Below are positions 53,206 through 64,000 of a DNA stretch of 64,000 nt, piece by piece (within the stretch, counting starts at the first letter, position 1; every line of letters begins with the position of its first letter). Location of the stretch: contig BPQB01000001.1 in assembly GCA_019973155.2 (NCBI GenBank), positions 1,612,001-1,676,000 of the forward strand. Reading direction: 5' to 3'. The DNA comes from Phanerochaete sordida. Taxonomy: Eukaryota > Basidiomycota > Agaricomycetes > Polyporales > Phanerochaetaceae. Below the pieces are notes generated by a model that was given only the letters and a program-made list of their open reading frames with translations, made no database searches and was not told the DNA's origin. A program made the position numbers and the translations under genes.

Positions 53206-55503
53206 ATGTCGCATAATGTCGCCAGAAGAGTCAAGCTAACGTCCAAGCTACTCCGGCAGCCGAGCCTCTCAACAGCGAGGCGGACGCTACACTCTACTCC
53301 CCCTTCTCACCTCGCGGCCGCGTTCGGACAACCTCCATTAATTGACTTAGGGCCTGCGACGCGCATAACTCGCGGCGACCCGGTGCAGAAGTTGAGGCAA
53401 CGGAGATTCGATGATCTCGACGTGATTCTCGCGCAGGAGAACCCGCCTTCTGGCCAGGTCTGGGGCCGGTACGTCGACTTGCTCTCTGCGGTCGAGCCAA
53501 ATCAGATACCTCTCGAGACCCATCAGCAAGTCTTGCGCAAGTGCACGCTCTCGCCCGCGGATGCTCGCAAAGACCTGTACGCGCGAATCGTGGCGAAGAA
53601 GCGCGGTCGGGCCCCGCATATCCACGAGATGCGCTACCAGGCAATCATCAACAACATGCGGGAGGCAGGGTACACGCCGGACGTGGAGGACTACCACTTC
53701 ATCCTGGAGCAGTTCGCGGCAGTGGGGCACCAGGTTGGCGCGCTGCAGGTGCTTCAGGAGATGAAGAGCCTCAAGCTCGAGAGAAACCACAAGACCTACG
53801 GTTTCTGTCTCATGGCCTTGGCTCACCGCCTCACGTTGCCCATCTATGCGGCGCAGCAACACCAGATGGTTCAGGGCATCTCTCAGATATGTGTCAAGCT
53901 CGTGAACGAGATGTGGGACGACCGAATTCCTGCCACCGCGTTCAATATCGACTTGACCCTGCGTATCCTGAAGGAGACCATGGACTATCAAGCTTTCCAC
54001 AAGTTCTTGCGGATAACCTATGGCATCGACCTCTCCTATCCCGACCGTCCTCCGCTGGAATACTGGGACAAGGATCCGTCCGCCGCGGCGCACGATTCGG
54101 GTGCTGAGGTCCGAAGTCCACCAGTGCAACATCCCTTCTCCACCGCTGCTTTGAACAGTACTCTGGACTTCCTCGGTCGAATAGGGAACATAACAAAGCT
54201 TATACAGGCGTTCGAAGTCCTGACAACACCTCTGCCAAGTACTGCTGTCGCCAATCCCGAGTCTGCGTACGCCGACGACGCCGACGAGGACTTCGGTGTA
54301 CACAACCCCCTCGTTACCCCGTACACCCCTCCCCATGTCGAACCAAACACCACTACCTATCATCTGATGATAAAATGGCTGTCACGCCACGGCCGCCCCG
54401 TCCTCGCTCGACACTACCTCGTTGCTGCCATGTACCACGACCGAGACGTTGACCGCCACCTCCGTGGACAGTGTCTGCTAAAACCTGAGGGCGAGATACT
54501 CGCCCCGCAGCTTGGCTTGACGGAATACATATTCCTTCCCATTATCGGTATTGCCAGCCGCGACAAGGATGCCGAGCTGCTCCGCAACCTTCGAGACAAG
54601 TTGCACAAGGCTCTGCGCCGGAAGCGCGTCGACATCGAGTACTACACCGAGATACGAAGGCAGTGGAGGGCAGGAGTGGTCATCGCATCCATGGACGACG
54701 GCGCAGCGCGTGCCGCTTCGAACGAGGGCGCGGTTTCAGAGGCTGTGGAGGATGCAGAAGTGGACATAGCATCCACGGACAACGGCTCAGCAGATGCAGC
54801 TTCCAACGCAAGCGCGGTCTCAGAAGCTGTGGACGATTCTTCTGCAGACGTGCCACCAGAACCTGCCCCTGCCTCAGAGTCCGAGGAACTTTCCTCAAGT
54901 AGCTCAGACCCTACGACGTCATCCGCACAGGATCACCTACAGGAGGTTCCGTACGAGCCTGTGCCGGAATTTGACCCTGAGGAGGAGGCGGTACAGCGTG
55001 TTCGCGACAAGCCCTTCGACATCGACTTCCACCTTGCCCTTCTGCACCGAGACAAGGCTGAACTCGAAGCGCTCGAGCGGCGGACGACAGACAGCCTCGG
55101 TCGCAAAGTGCAGCGAATCAAGGAGAGGCTAGGACGGCGCGTTTGGAAGGAAAAGGACGTCTACCTGCGCACTGTCGACACGCGAACGCGCCTCTCGCGC
55201 TCTACGTGGAAGGAGATAGTGCAGTTCAGGACCACGCGTGCAGTGCCCGAGCTTGGGGAACCCACCTCCCGCCGGCGCGCGCAAGCGCCACCAGGCTTTG
55301 TCGCCGCGCAGCAGGGGTTCTTCACTCCTTCCAGTTCCTGGGCGGATCGTCTCTCACGGCCAAGTGCTCCTGCGGCTGAGATGCAGGACGAATCCGCCGC
55401 CACTAGTGCAGCTTCTAGCGGGATCGTCTCCCCTGCGGAAGCCTCATCCGAGCCAAGCGTCACTACGACGGACGTGAAGGACACCGCCACCACCTCGAGT
55501 TGA
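53206..55503 (+). CDS. Mitochondrial PPR-like protein, intronless
   Basis: 765 residues. The start MSHNVARRVKLTSKLLRQPS with RRTLHSTPP is a mitochondrial presequence. The body has helical-hairpin repeats with pentatricopeptide spacing: YQAIINNMREAGYTPDVEDY, HFILEQFAAVGHQVGALQVL, KTYGFCLMALAHRL, STLDFLGRIGNITKLIQAFE, TTYHLMIKWLSRHGRPVLAR. Such proteins bind mitochondrial RNA; which one is not visible. Near residues 490-550 an imperfect tandem acidic repeat (AASNEGAVSEAVEDAEVDI / AASNASAVSEAVDDSSADV) forms a disordered linker. The C-terminal basic part (RIKERLGRRVWKEKDVYLRT) follows. Lack of introns over 2.3 kb contrasts with all neighbours. Confidence 0.75.
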   Translation: MSHNVARRVKLTSKLLRQPSLSTARRTLHSTPPSHLAAAFGQPPLIDLGPATRITRGDPVQKLRQRRFDDLDVILAQENPPSGQVWGRYVDLLSAVEPNQIPLETHQQVLRKCTLSPADARKDLYARIVAKKRGRAPHIHEMRYQAIINNMREAGYTPDVEDYHFILEQFAAVGHQVGALQVLQEMKSLKLERNHKTYGFCLMALAHRLTLPIYAAQQHQMVQGISQICVKLVNEMWDDRIPATAFNIDLTLRILKETMDYQAFHKFLRITYGIDLSYPDRPPLEYWDKDPSAAAHDSGAEVRSPPVQHPFSTAALNSTLDFLGRIGNITKLIQAFEVLTTPLPSTAVANPESAYADDADEDFGVHNPLVTPYTPPHVEPNTTTYHLMIKWLSRHGRPVLARHYLVAAMYHDRDVDRHLRGQCLLKPEGEILAPQLGLTEYIFLPIIGIASRDKDAELLRNLRDKLHKALRRKRVDIEYYTEIRRQWRAGVVIASMDDGAARAASNEGAVSEAVEDAEVDIASTDNGSADAASNASAVSEAVDDSSADVPPEPAPASESEELSSSSSDPTTSSAQDHLQEVPYEPVPEFDPEEEAVQRVRDKPFDIDFHLALLHRDKAELEALERRTTDSLGRKVQRIKERLGRRVWKEKDVYLRTVDTRTRLSRSTWKEIVQFRTTRAVPELGEPTSRRRAQAPPGFVAAQQGFFTPSSSWADRLSRPSAPAAEMQDESAATSAASSGIVSPAEASSEPSVTTTDVKDTATTSS

Positions 55504-56554
55504 GCCAGGACGGACAGCATTGCCTAATCCATGTATTTATCCTATCTATCCTCGTGAGTTGCGTGCTGTGATCTGACTCTTCCTTTCTCACGTCTGCGCA
55601 GTGCGCTCCACAAACCTGCTTGCATCTAGCAGTGCCCTACGGCCCGCCGACCTGCTCCGCACTACAGGCTATACCAGATTTCCTGATCCACATCCTATCA
55701 CGACATTGTATGTATGCGGGGGCGCCGAATGCACACGCCGTAGAAAACAGATCCTGCCATGATGCCTCCTCAACTCTCCGCCGTCGGGTCGAGTCGGCTC
55801 GCTGCGAACCGGGTGACCGAACCTTGTGTGCAGAACGTCCAACTCCGCGAGCGCGACCCCGCCGAGCCACGAGCTCTGCAGCGATGGCCAGATCTCCAGC
55901 ACGCGGTGTCAGCGTATGTTGTGCCCGGTGTGCTGCTGAAGCCGCATGTTTGTCAGGGTCGGCGGCGCCCGCGCCGCCGCACACAACGCCAGGAACATGC
56001 CAATCTAACGTTTGGCTCGCAGGTGCCGCCCTCCCGGCAGCCCCGCTGCCGCGTCCGCACCCAGCAGCAGCTCGTGCGTCCGTGAGCTGTGCCCGGACGC
56101 AGTGTCACAAGGGGACCCGGGGTCTCGTCCCTCATGCGCGCGGTTATTGCCCCGGGCAAGTTTGGCCATGTGGGGCTGGGGGCCGTAAAAAGGCAGTCCA
56201 GCCGCATGCATTATCGGGATTTGTAACTTATCGCAGGTGATGGTACGGGCACGGGACATGGATCCGAACTGAACTGACGTGTGCACAAGAGGGGGCAGTG
56301 GGTGGAACAAAGATGTGCGATGGATGAGGGGGGCTCGACCTGATGAATGGAGTGAATTATCAAAAAGACGTTGAAATAAAAACACGAACGGGACAGACAG
56401 CGGTGAATAGCAGTACGATAATGAGAACATCAGAAACGGGTGGGATATAGAGTTAAGTTACCAGACGGGGACAAAGCAGTTTACACACGCAAAGAGACAC
56501 GGCATATGGCAGGCAATTATGGGCGTAAAGGAGAGAAAAGAGCAAAGGCCGAGC
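55504..56554. other. Intergenic, no gene seen
   Basis: 1 kb between convergent genes. GC-rich 55.6-56.2 kb with random frames; AT-richer towards 56.5 kb, consistent with the CLASP 3' UTR. Confidence 0.5.
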
Positions 56555-59500
56555 TCAGACGAATGGAGTTGCGGTGGTAGGCCGCAGCGGAGTGCTCGTA
56601 CGGCCATCCAATCGTCGCATCTCCCTTTCGAGCTTGTCCATCCCCGACGTTCCGAGCCCTGTGCCGGCGCGTGACGCACCGCGCACGCCGTGTTTGTCAA
56701 AGAGATACGTCAGCAGGTTCTTCTTGTCCTCGGGCAGCGGGTCGAGAAGCGCGAACAGGTGGGCCTCGTCGCGCAGGACGAGCTGCGCGGCGATGATGGA
56801 CGCGGCCGCGGCCTCCCGCACGACGAGCGCAGAGTCAGACGACGTGTCCGTCAGAGCCTGCCAGACAGGCTCCATCAGCGTGATAGGGGCGGGCGAAGGT
56901 ACGGTGGAACCTACCGAAGTGAGCGTGATCCTCAGGCGGGGCAGCTCGTCCTCGAGCACTTCTTTCGGCAGCCGCAGGATGAACTTGCCCAGCGCAATCA
57001 GGCCGAACGCATAGGTGCCGTTGCTAATCTCCACGTCGGCCGCGGGTGGTGCAGATAAGTCCCGGTACGCACGCAGGCTGGCGTGCATGGTCGTCAGGCC
57101 ATAGACCGGCTCGATGCGGGACGCGAGCACGTCCCTAAAATTAGTGGTCGCCTGCAAGACCTGCGGAGGGGGCAGAGAACAGTCCGTCAGAAACGCGCCG
57201 CGGAAGGGAGCGTCAACAGGGACAAGCGTACCGTGGCATTCCCGCAGCTTCGCACCTTGAGCAGCAGCGCGAATATGTCGGTTTCGCGGCCTTCCAGCAG
57301 GGGTGCTTGATGTTCCAGGATTTCCCACAAGACGATCAAACCATACTCCAGCTCGGCAGTACTCTGGAAGTGAAGCAGGGGAAGCGGCAGGAGAACACAT
57401 AATGAATACCTCATTCATGCGATCAGCAATGATTAAATGGACATACCCTGGTAGGGTCCAAATACAGGACTAGGGCGGCAAAGAGCCGTTCGAACGCCTT
57501 GCCCTGAACCCACAGGTCCGCCTTGAGCCCAGAGAAAGCGTGCGAGCTCCCAAACAAGGGCGACGGACTCAGAGGTCCTCCGGAGAAGTCCGGGCTGATG
57601 GGCGAGATAGGTTCGTTCGCTGGGTTCTCCCTGCAGAAGAGGGCGAGCTTCTGAAGCACGGGGACGTCCGCCGGACCTTGCTCCAACGCGGCGACGTATC
57701 CTCTGAGCTCGTCTTGACGATCGGCACGCTCCTCGGACCTGCACCCAGGGTCATCGTTCACGACTGTGAGAGCGCGATAGGTCAGCACATTCATTCCGTC
57801 GCGAGTGACAGATAAATTGGGCTCTGGGCCCGCCAGCGACCCAGGCGCGGGGGACTTACGTGACATGCGCTTCCGCCACCAGGCGTTGTCGTAAGTTTGG
57901 CCGTTGATCATGTCGAACGGGGACGTCGTCGCACGCGCCTTGTACGCCGGGCTGTCCTGGAACAGCGCCGCCTTCCGCATGAGGGCCGCGTTCTTGTTCG
58001 GGGGCGTCCGCGGCCGCTGCAGTGCGCCCGCCCCGAGGCCCTGCGGCGCCGCCCCCGCGCTGCCGTGCAGGGTGCTCTGCGACAGTGTCTCGCTCGTGGA
58101 GCTCCGGAGGAGCAGGGGCGCCACGCTCGATTGTGGGTGCTCGTCCTCAGGGTCGACTAGCTCGAGGAGGCGCTCTGCGGCGCTCTCTGCCTGCTCCGCC
58201 CGCGCGCGCATCGCGTCTTCGACAATAGGCTGTGGGATGCCAGCCGGCGGCGAGCTCGTGCCGGTCGACAGCGCATTGGAGAGCGGCGGACGCGAGCCGC
58301 TCGAGCGCGGCGAGAAGGACGCGGCGGACTTGGGCTGCTGGGGCGTCGCATCGCCGGGCGGATACACCTCGAACGGGCTCGAGAATGAGATCAGGTTGAC
58401 GGTTGTATCGATCTCCATGTCAGAGTCGCTGTCCTCCGGAATGGGAATATTCGACGCCAACAGGAGCGAGTCCTCCGCCGAGCCATGCATGCCCGCGATG
58501 CTGATCGACTCGCGGTACGCGTGGTGGGACTGCGCCCGCTGTGCCTGCGCGTTCTGCAAGAACGCGGGCCTTGGCGGCGGCGACGACGGCAGTGCCGTCT
58601 GCATCGCGCGCCTAAGCGTCGAGCTGCCATTGGGCGAGCTGGCGAGGGGCGAGGAGACACGACGGCGGTAGGTTGGGTCGGGCGTGGGAGAGGGCGGAGA
58701 CGGTGGTACCACGGGCTCGCGGGCTTGGCCTCGGTTAGGGACAAATCCCGAGGTGGTCGAACGGCCAAGTGTCCCGGTCGACACCACTCTGGCTCTCGGC
58801 GGAGACGGCGACGGGGCCTGAGCGCCGCGCCCGATAGGAGAAGCCGCCCTGAGCAGGCCAGACGGCCCGCTGCTGCTGCTGCTCAGAGAGGGAGACGCTG
58901 GGCGTTTGGCGGGAGGGGATGTCGTGCGCGCGGCCGAAGTTGCCTGGTGCCTTAGACTCGGAGGCGCCGTGGCGATGGCTTTGGCCTTTGCACGGCTGGC
59001 TGCGATGGCCGCTGCAACGCTCGTCTTCTTCACCTGCGGCGTAGCCACGGCCACGGCGACTTCGCTGAGTAGCTGCGGGTCAGGGCACGCCCTTTCGAGC
59101 TGCTTGCGCGACATCGTATCGAGTGACTCCAATATCGCTCGCCCCCGGTCCCGCCACACGCGCTCAAACTCCCAGAACGCCTGCCGTGTAGTCTCCTTGA
59201 CCGCAGGGTTCGGGTCGGTGAGGCCCTTCTTGATGCACTTTTCCAACGTCTCAACACCGCCGACGGACTCTATCGTATGATGTGCGCGCTGGCCGTTCAC
59301 CTCCAGGTAGGTTTTCAGATGCCCAAAGGCGTAGGTGCGTGTCTGGACTGACTTGTCCGCGACGGCGTTCGACAGAAGCGATAGGACCATCCGGGGCAGG
59401 GGGGAGGCGTTGTTGATGATCGTCGTGACTGTCGCCTGTGACTGCTGTGCGACGATTTTCTTCGTAAGGCTGGCCATTTTGAGAAGGTTTATGTACATCG

Positions 59501-61151
59501 TCTCGCAGAGCGGGTCGATAGCCATACCGAGTGCAGTCGCAAGTTCCGCATACAAGGAACATGTGTTGGCAGCCACAGTCGTACGTAAACTGTGAAGCTA
59601 CGATCGAGAGTCAGTACATGCAACGTAACGGGACGCGCATACAACGCACCGTTTTCAGTGATGCGTCTATGAAGCCGTTCTTCAGGCCTTGCAGGAACGT
59701 CTCCGGATATCGTTCGTGAACATCGCCCTTGAGCATGCCTCTAACGCGGAGGATTGCACGCTCTCGTGGGGCCCAGTTGTGTTCGTCTTCCCTGCCCTTG
59801 AACGCTAATGAGACAGATCAACAGCTGGCAAAAGAGCAAACGAACCTCGAAGTGCTTCAACATTGCAGTAAACTCATTCTCCAAATCTCGACTTGACGCG
59901 ACCTGTTCAGCGGTGAGAAGCCATAAATACAGGGCATGGCAGCTGACTCACGTAGACAGCCTTAACGTCGACCACGCCGCCCACGGCGGCGTCCGGTAAC
60001 GGCGAAACGAGCGCAGAGCGACTCGCAGGCCTCGCAAGCTTGTCGACGTTTTGCGCGCTGACCGAGCGTGACATACTGCGCCCGGGTCCTGGCGTCTTGT
60101 TCGTGAGCGACATGCTCGGCGGGATGTATGCGCCACCGGCGTCGCCGTTCTCGGAGCCCGCCTCGCTCGTCGCGGGCGGCGTGGCCGCGCCCCCGGCCGC
60201 GAGCAGCCGCGCGGTGATGCTCTCGACGGTGCCCTTGCGCACGCCCTTCTTCGCCATCTCCTTCTTGAGGTCCGCGCGCGCGCCGTCGGTGACGCCGGGG
60301 CCCGTGAAGAGCTCGACGACGGACGCCTGCGCCGTCGTCCGCACGTTGCTGTCCGCGTCCTCGAGCAGGTCGACGAGCGCCGGCAGGTACGGGCGCAGCG
60401 GGAACTGGTGGTGCGCGCGCCGGATCTGCGCGAGCGTGACGATCGCCTGCTCGCGCACGCGCCAGACCTTGCTCGTGAGCGCGAGCTCCTTGACGTGCCG
60501 CTCGAAGATCATCATCGGGGTCTCGGGGCCCTTGCCGTCGCGCGTGCTCCGTACGGATGAGCCAGGGCCCGCGCAGCGGAAGGCGTACCCGCCCAGCAGC
60601 ACGAGGGACTCGCGCGCCCGCTCGCGTGCGCGGTCGCGGCTGTCGCCTAGGCGGTCGAGGATGCCGCCAGCGGGAAGAAACGCGTTCAGGACTTGTCGCA
60701 GCATCGGCACGTCGATAAGTGTCGAGCCGACGGAGGAAGTGCTCGCATGTGGTGATGTTGACTGCGACGCAGCAAGCCCGGGTCTTCCGACGAGGAGAGG
60801 GATGAGAGGAGGGATGGCGGAGATAGTTGCAGTGGTTAGATGTTGGTTTGGTGTGCGAAGACATGCTTTGAGGACAGTCAAGAGGCCGTCCGGGTCGGTT
60901 ATCTTGAACGCGTCGGGGTCAGGACCGCGCTAGCGTAAGCAGAACGTGTTACGACGCACCTCTATGCCCGCCTCGAACTCTGCCTGCAGCTTTGTAACAG
61001 CATCGACCCTAACATCATTGTCTGCTCGCGTATCGCGTCGATCCCGGGGGAGGTGGCGGAGAGGTAAGTGGTCGCTCTAACGACAGTAACAAGGACACGG
61101 ACCGTTGGATCTACAGAGATTGATAAGCCTGTCGAGGGAGGAGTCACTCAT
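56555..61151 (-). CDS. CLASP-family microtubule-associated protein (Stu1-like)
   Basis: A TOG/HEAT-repeat regulator of microtubule rescue and spindle stability. The start MSDSSLDRLINLCRSN joins to NDVRVDAVTKLQAEFEAGIE and to DPDAFKITDPDGLLTVLKAC (first TOG). The second TOG includes FERHVKELALTSKVWRVREQ, RPYLPALVDLLEDADSNVRT; the CLASP_N domain runs through KMASLTKKIVAQQSQATVTT, GHLKTYLEVNGQRAHHTIES, GLTDPNPAVKETTRQAFWEF. A Ser/Pro/Arg-rich middle (about 350 residues) should bind the lattice. The C-terminal HEAT part includes NGTYAFGLIALGKFILRLPK and ends TTATPFV at 56557-56555. Main exons: 60881-59950, 59576-57880 and 57418-56555 with short ones between. Confidence 0.9.
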
Positions 61152-63853
61152 GGTAGCGCAAGGCCGGGTATATAAGAGAAAGGGTCGTGTCAAGAGGCGA
61201 TGTGGGACCGGAAGGGGACGAAGTCGCGCGGTTCGGCGGGAGGACACGAGAGAAGCGTCGAACCAGAGTCGGAACGGAAGAAGCAGAGGACGCGACGAGG
61301 AGCGGAGCAGAAGACGGCTGCTGCGCAGGAAGTGGTCGTCGCACAAGGAGCGACTCGTTGGGGTGTGTCAGCAGCAAAGTGCGGTCGGTGGCCGTTGGAC
61401 AGGACAATTGCAGGCGCACGGTTGGCGGAAGCGTCGGGGTCGGGCGTCTGTGGCCGGTCACGCCGCCCACACCCACACGAGCAAACAAGCCTCGCCGGGG
61501 AGGCGCCCAGGCCCGAAGCCTGTGGGCGAGACGGCCGCCCCTGTTCTCTCCGCACCCGCACACGTCACCCGCCGCCAGCTGAGATGCCTCCGCACTTGCA
61601 GAACACGAGCAGCCCCCGCCGGCTGCGTGCGCGCGATGATGCGTGCCTGGGGCCGTGAAAAAGAATGAACGAAAAAAGACAGATTCAAACGGCGCGCGCC
61701 GCCACACGCGTGCGGCACGGCGCCCCCCTCCGCGCCACGAAAGTCCGCGACGGCGGCCGACGCAGCTCAGCCCAGCCGTCTGCCCCCGGGCCCAGCAGCC
61801 ATGCTGTGCTGGCGCCACAAAGGCCCAATCTTCCCGCGCCATCTCGCCCATGGCGATCTGCGTGGCAGATGCGCGACAGATCCGCGGCGCCGCCCACAGC
61901 GCGTCCGACGCTGCCTGCTCCCGGGGCCCGCCACGTAGGCCTCCTCTGCGTCAGCCTGTGCAGGCGTGCTGCCTGCAGCGCGGCGCATAATGCAGCCAAC
62001 GTGGCCGCAGCGTGCCCGCACGCAGCTTGACACATCCTGCCCTGTGATCCCAGGTCGCTGGCTTGCACACGCTCCCGCTGCTCCCTCGGCCTCGAGTTAG
62101 GTTCAGTCATCTCAGTCATCGCCGAGCCAGCTGTCAACAGGCCTGTGCTATACATACCAGCTTGCTAAACGTATCACGCCCTCTGCTCACTGAGGTCACG
62201 CCCCAGCACCCCCGCGACCGTCAGCGACGCAGCCTGCAGTGCTGCTCACATCGCGGGGCGAGGCCCATCAGCCGGTGCCCTCGTCTTCCGCGTGTTGTGC
62301 GCGCTGCGTCACTCGCGGTGCGCACGGCGACCACGCGCTGCGGTGCACATTATTTCAATTATCATCCGTAAGCTCGCACAGTACATTTGCAACATTATGC
62401 CATTATGTTTCGGGTCTAGGTCTGGGTATAGCTATATCAGTGATAGAGAGGAGCGTAACGAAGAGGTGACATGCTACATTGCGAAGGGGATTACGGAATT
62501 GCAAACGGGTGTAGGCTACTTGCATTATAGGCGAAAACTACGCGCAGCCAAGCGCACGGGGAGGGTAGGGTAAGCCGGCACGGATACGGGTGGCGGCACG
62601 CTGGGACCGGACTGAAATGCAATTTGCGGGTGCGCGACATGCGGCGAGAGAAAAAGGGAGGCGGTGATTATAGAACGAGCGACGGTGGAGATTTTCTGAT
62701 ACGAACGGGTAGGGGCGGTGCAGCATGACACGAGACAGGCGAGACAAAGAGGGGCACTGCAGGGCGGGCAGAGCTGGGATGGCGCGGAAGGGTGGATGGA
62801 AGGGCCAGGCGGGCGTTGACGGGTGGGCGGTTGTATTGAATGATGGTTGGCGCAGAGGCCGGCGGTCGTGCGTTGAGGAGGCCAGCGTGCGAGCAGCTCG
62901 CTGATCCGGCGTGGGTGGGAGATGCCCGAGGACGGCAGAAAGGCAAAGAAAAACTGATGCAATGTACAAGAGGGGCCAGGCAATATGGAGCGGTGGGGGA
63001 TTGCAGCGATGACGGCAGGGTGGAATCAGCAGGGGCGGGACGGGGTCAGGGCTGGAACAAGGTTGGGTCTTGTGTGCGAAAAGAGTGCGAAAACAAGAAG
63101 CAAGGAAGTCCGTGGGATCACATCATGAAATCGCCACAAAGCCAGAGGAGAACTCAATCGGGACAAGTGCCCCAACAGCAGCCGTATAGGTGAGAAGAAC
63201 GGGTTGTAATGCGGTGCAAAGTTGTAGAACATGAAGAGGCTGAAGAGGCGATGTGCAGATGGTGATGAACAACGACGAAAACAGAACGCACAGATCCAGA
63301 GACAAACGTCCTCCATGTGTACGGCATCATCTCTCCCCATGATGAGACCATGCGCAAGCCCCGCACGGGTGCAGCCCAGCATCATCAGGGTTCCCGCCAG
63401 CCCGAGGCACCTAGACCCGCCAGCGAGCGGTAGGCTGCCCATCCGAACAGCGAGGACCCCGTCTGATCTGGACCACCGTGCGTGGACACGAGCCGACAGT
63501 GTCCGCGGCCTGATGCGAGAATCGTCCGCGAGTAGTAGGCGTCCGTTCCGCATGCCTTCCACCGCTCCCACCACAGCACCGTGTCGCGGGACTCCTATCC
63601 GCGGCCTCTCCCTCTCGCCATCTCCCCATCGCAGCACATGCCCCGCCTTCGCGGCGGCACCCGATGCCATATCACCGCCTCAACAATACCACCTTCCCGT
63701 TCCGTACCATGCTTCCCGTCGTCGAGTGAGGGACCGGAATATTCAACAGCAAGAGATAGCAAGAAAACAATGTCCGATTGCGAGAGAAGGTCTAGAGCGT
63801 GCGAGTCGGCAGAGAACAGAGGAGAAGGTCTAGGGGGAGCTCCGAGGAGCTGC
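61152..63853. other. Long non-coding stretch between CLASP start and the edge gene
   Basis: 2.7 kb. The first part is GC-rich promoter sequence of CLASP; from about 62.5 kb the minus strand is T/C-rich and reads as a very long 3' UTR of the edge gene. Frames up to 235 codons on either strand lack motifs, splice sites or a consistent frame. Confidence 0.45.
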
Positions 63854-63924
63854 TCATAGATCCCCATGTTTAGAGTATTGCGGGATATGCTCGTTCATCT
63901 GCACGAAGCCGAAGTCCGGCGAGA
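63854..63924 (-). CDS. Last exon of a gene continuing beyond the right edge
   Basis: Minus strand after a CATCTAG acceptor (branch gctgac): SPDFGFVQMNEHIPQYSKHG then D-L and TGA at 63856-63854. The clean acceptor, the typical branch point and the amphipathic peptide support a real terminal exon of 71 nt. Family unknown to me. Confidence 0.5.
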
Positions 63925-64000
63925 CTAGATGGACGCGCGTCAGCGTTGAATTCTAAAGAATCACAGAGACATCGGTGGGGCGGATAGACTGTGGTTAACA

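Noticed and set aside
61144..61851. 235-codon minus frame upstream of CLASP
   Set aside because: Overlaps open frames on the other strand, Arg/Ala-rich composition, and runs through the promoter of CLASP.
63026..63670. 214-codon minus frame near the right edge
   Set aside because: Lies downstream of the stop of the edge gene on the same strand; reads like T/C-rich 3' UTR without motifs.

Overview
The window is nuclear DNA of a filamentous basidiomycete, most likely an Agaricomycete. Genes are closely packed on both strands and cut by many 47-65 nt GT-AG introns with CTRAY-type branch points. The proteins are eukaryotic (ARP4, ERB1, CLASP, PCH2, TRAPP, PEX11) and include basidiomycete-type families such as a GPI-anchored GH128-like glucanase and multi-pass membrane proteins. 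There are no operons, CRISPR arrays or prokaryotic signals. A polypore-like host is an inference only.

Left part (1-15.2 kb), mostly housekeeping: 3' part of the Fe-S assembly factor IBA57, a GH128-like glucanase, a DUF1932 NAD(P)-binding protein, a YIPF1/2-like Golgi protein, a mitochondrial rhomboid protease (PCP1), the TRAPP subunit TRS20, a low-complexity basidiomycete protein, ARP4 and ERB1. Several genes form divergent pairs with only about 165-230 bp between start codons.

Middle (15.3-43.2 kb): three very intron-rich paralogues (A 15315-19582 minus, B 20005-23826 minus, C 38924-43194 plus) encode the same unusual architecture: an N-terminal helical region, a four-helix membrane module and a long C-terminal WD40 array. 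A and B are head-to-tail; C is inverted about 15 kb away. Between B and C lie a gene-poor stretch (23.8-26.9 kb), a SelW/Rdx-like redox protein with an 8-nt micro-exon that carries the second Cys of its CxxC motif, the meiotic AAA+ ATPase PCH2, a small mitochondrial protein, a UCH-family deubiquitinase, an LLPH/YBL028C-like nucleolar protein, a 7TM-like membrane protein whose frame requires a single-nucleotide exon and a 13-nt exon, a glycosylated membrane protein and an intron-containing tRNA-Gln(CTG).

Right part (43.6-64 kb): a TVP38/DedA-type protein, a small mitochondrial single-pass protein, PEX11, a Tctex-type dynein light chain, two tandem TPMT-family methyltransferases with a decayed copy of the dynein light-chain 3' end between them (a segmental duplication), an intronless mitochondrial PPR-like protein, the microtubule regulator CLASP and the last exon of a gene running off the right edge.

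The strongest candidates for something undescribed are the membrane-WD40 family and the micro-exons, above all the one-nucleotide exon at 34745. Exon boundaries come from reading splice motifs and frames by eye; starts and a few junctions are uncertain where stated.
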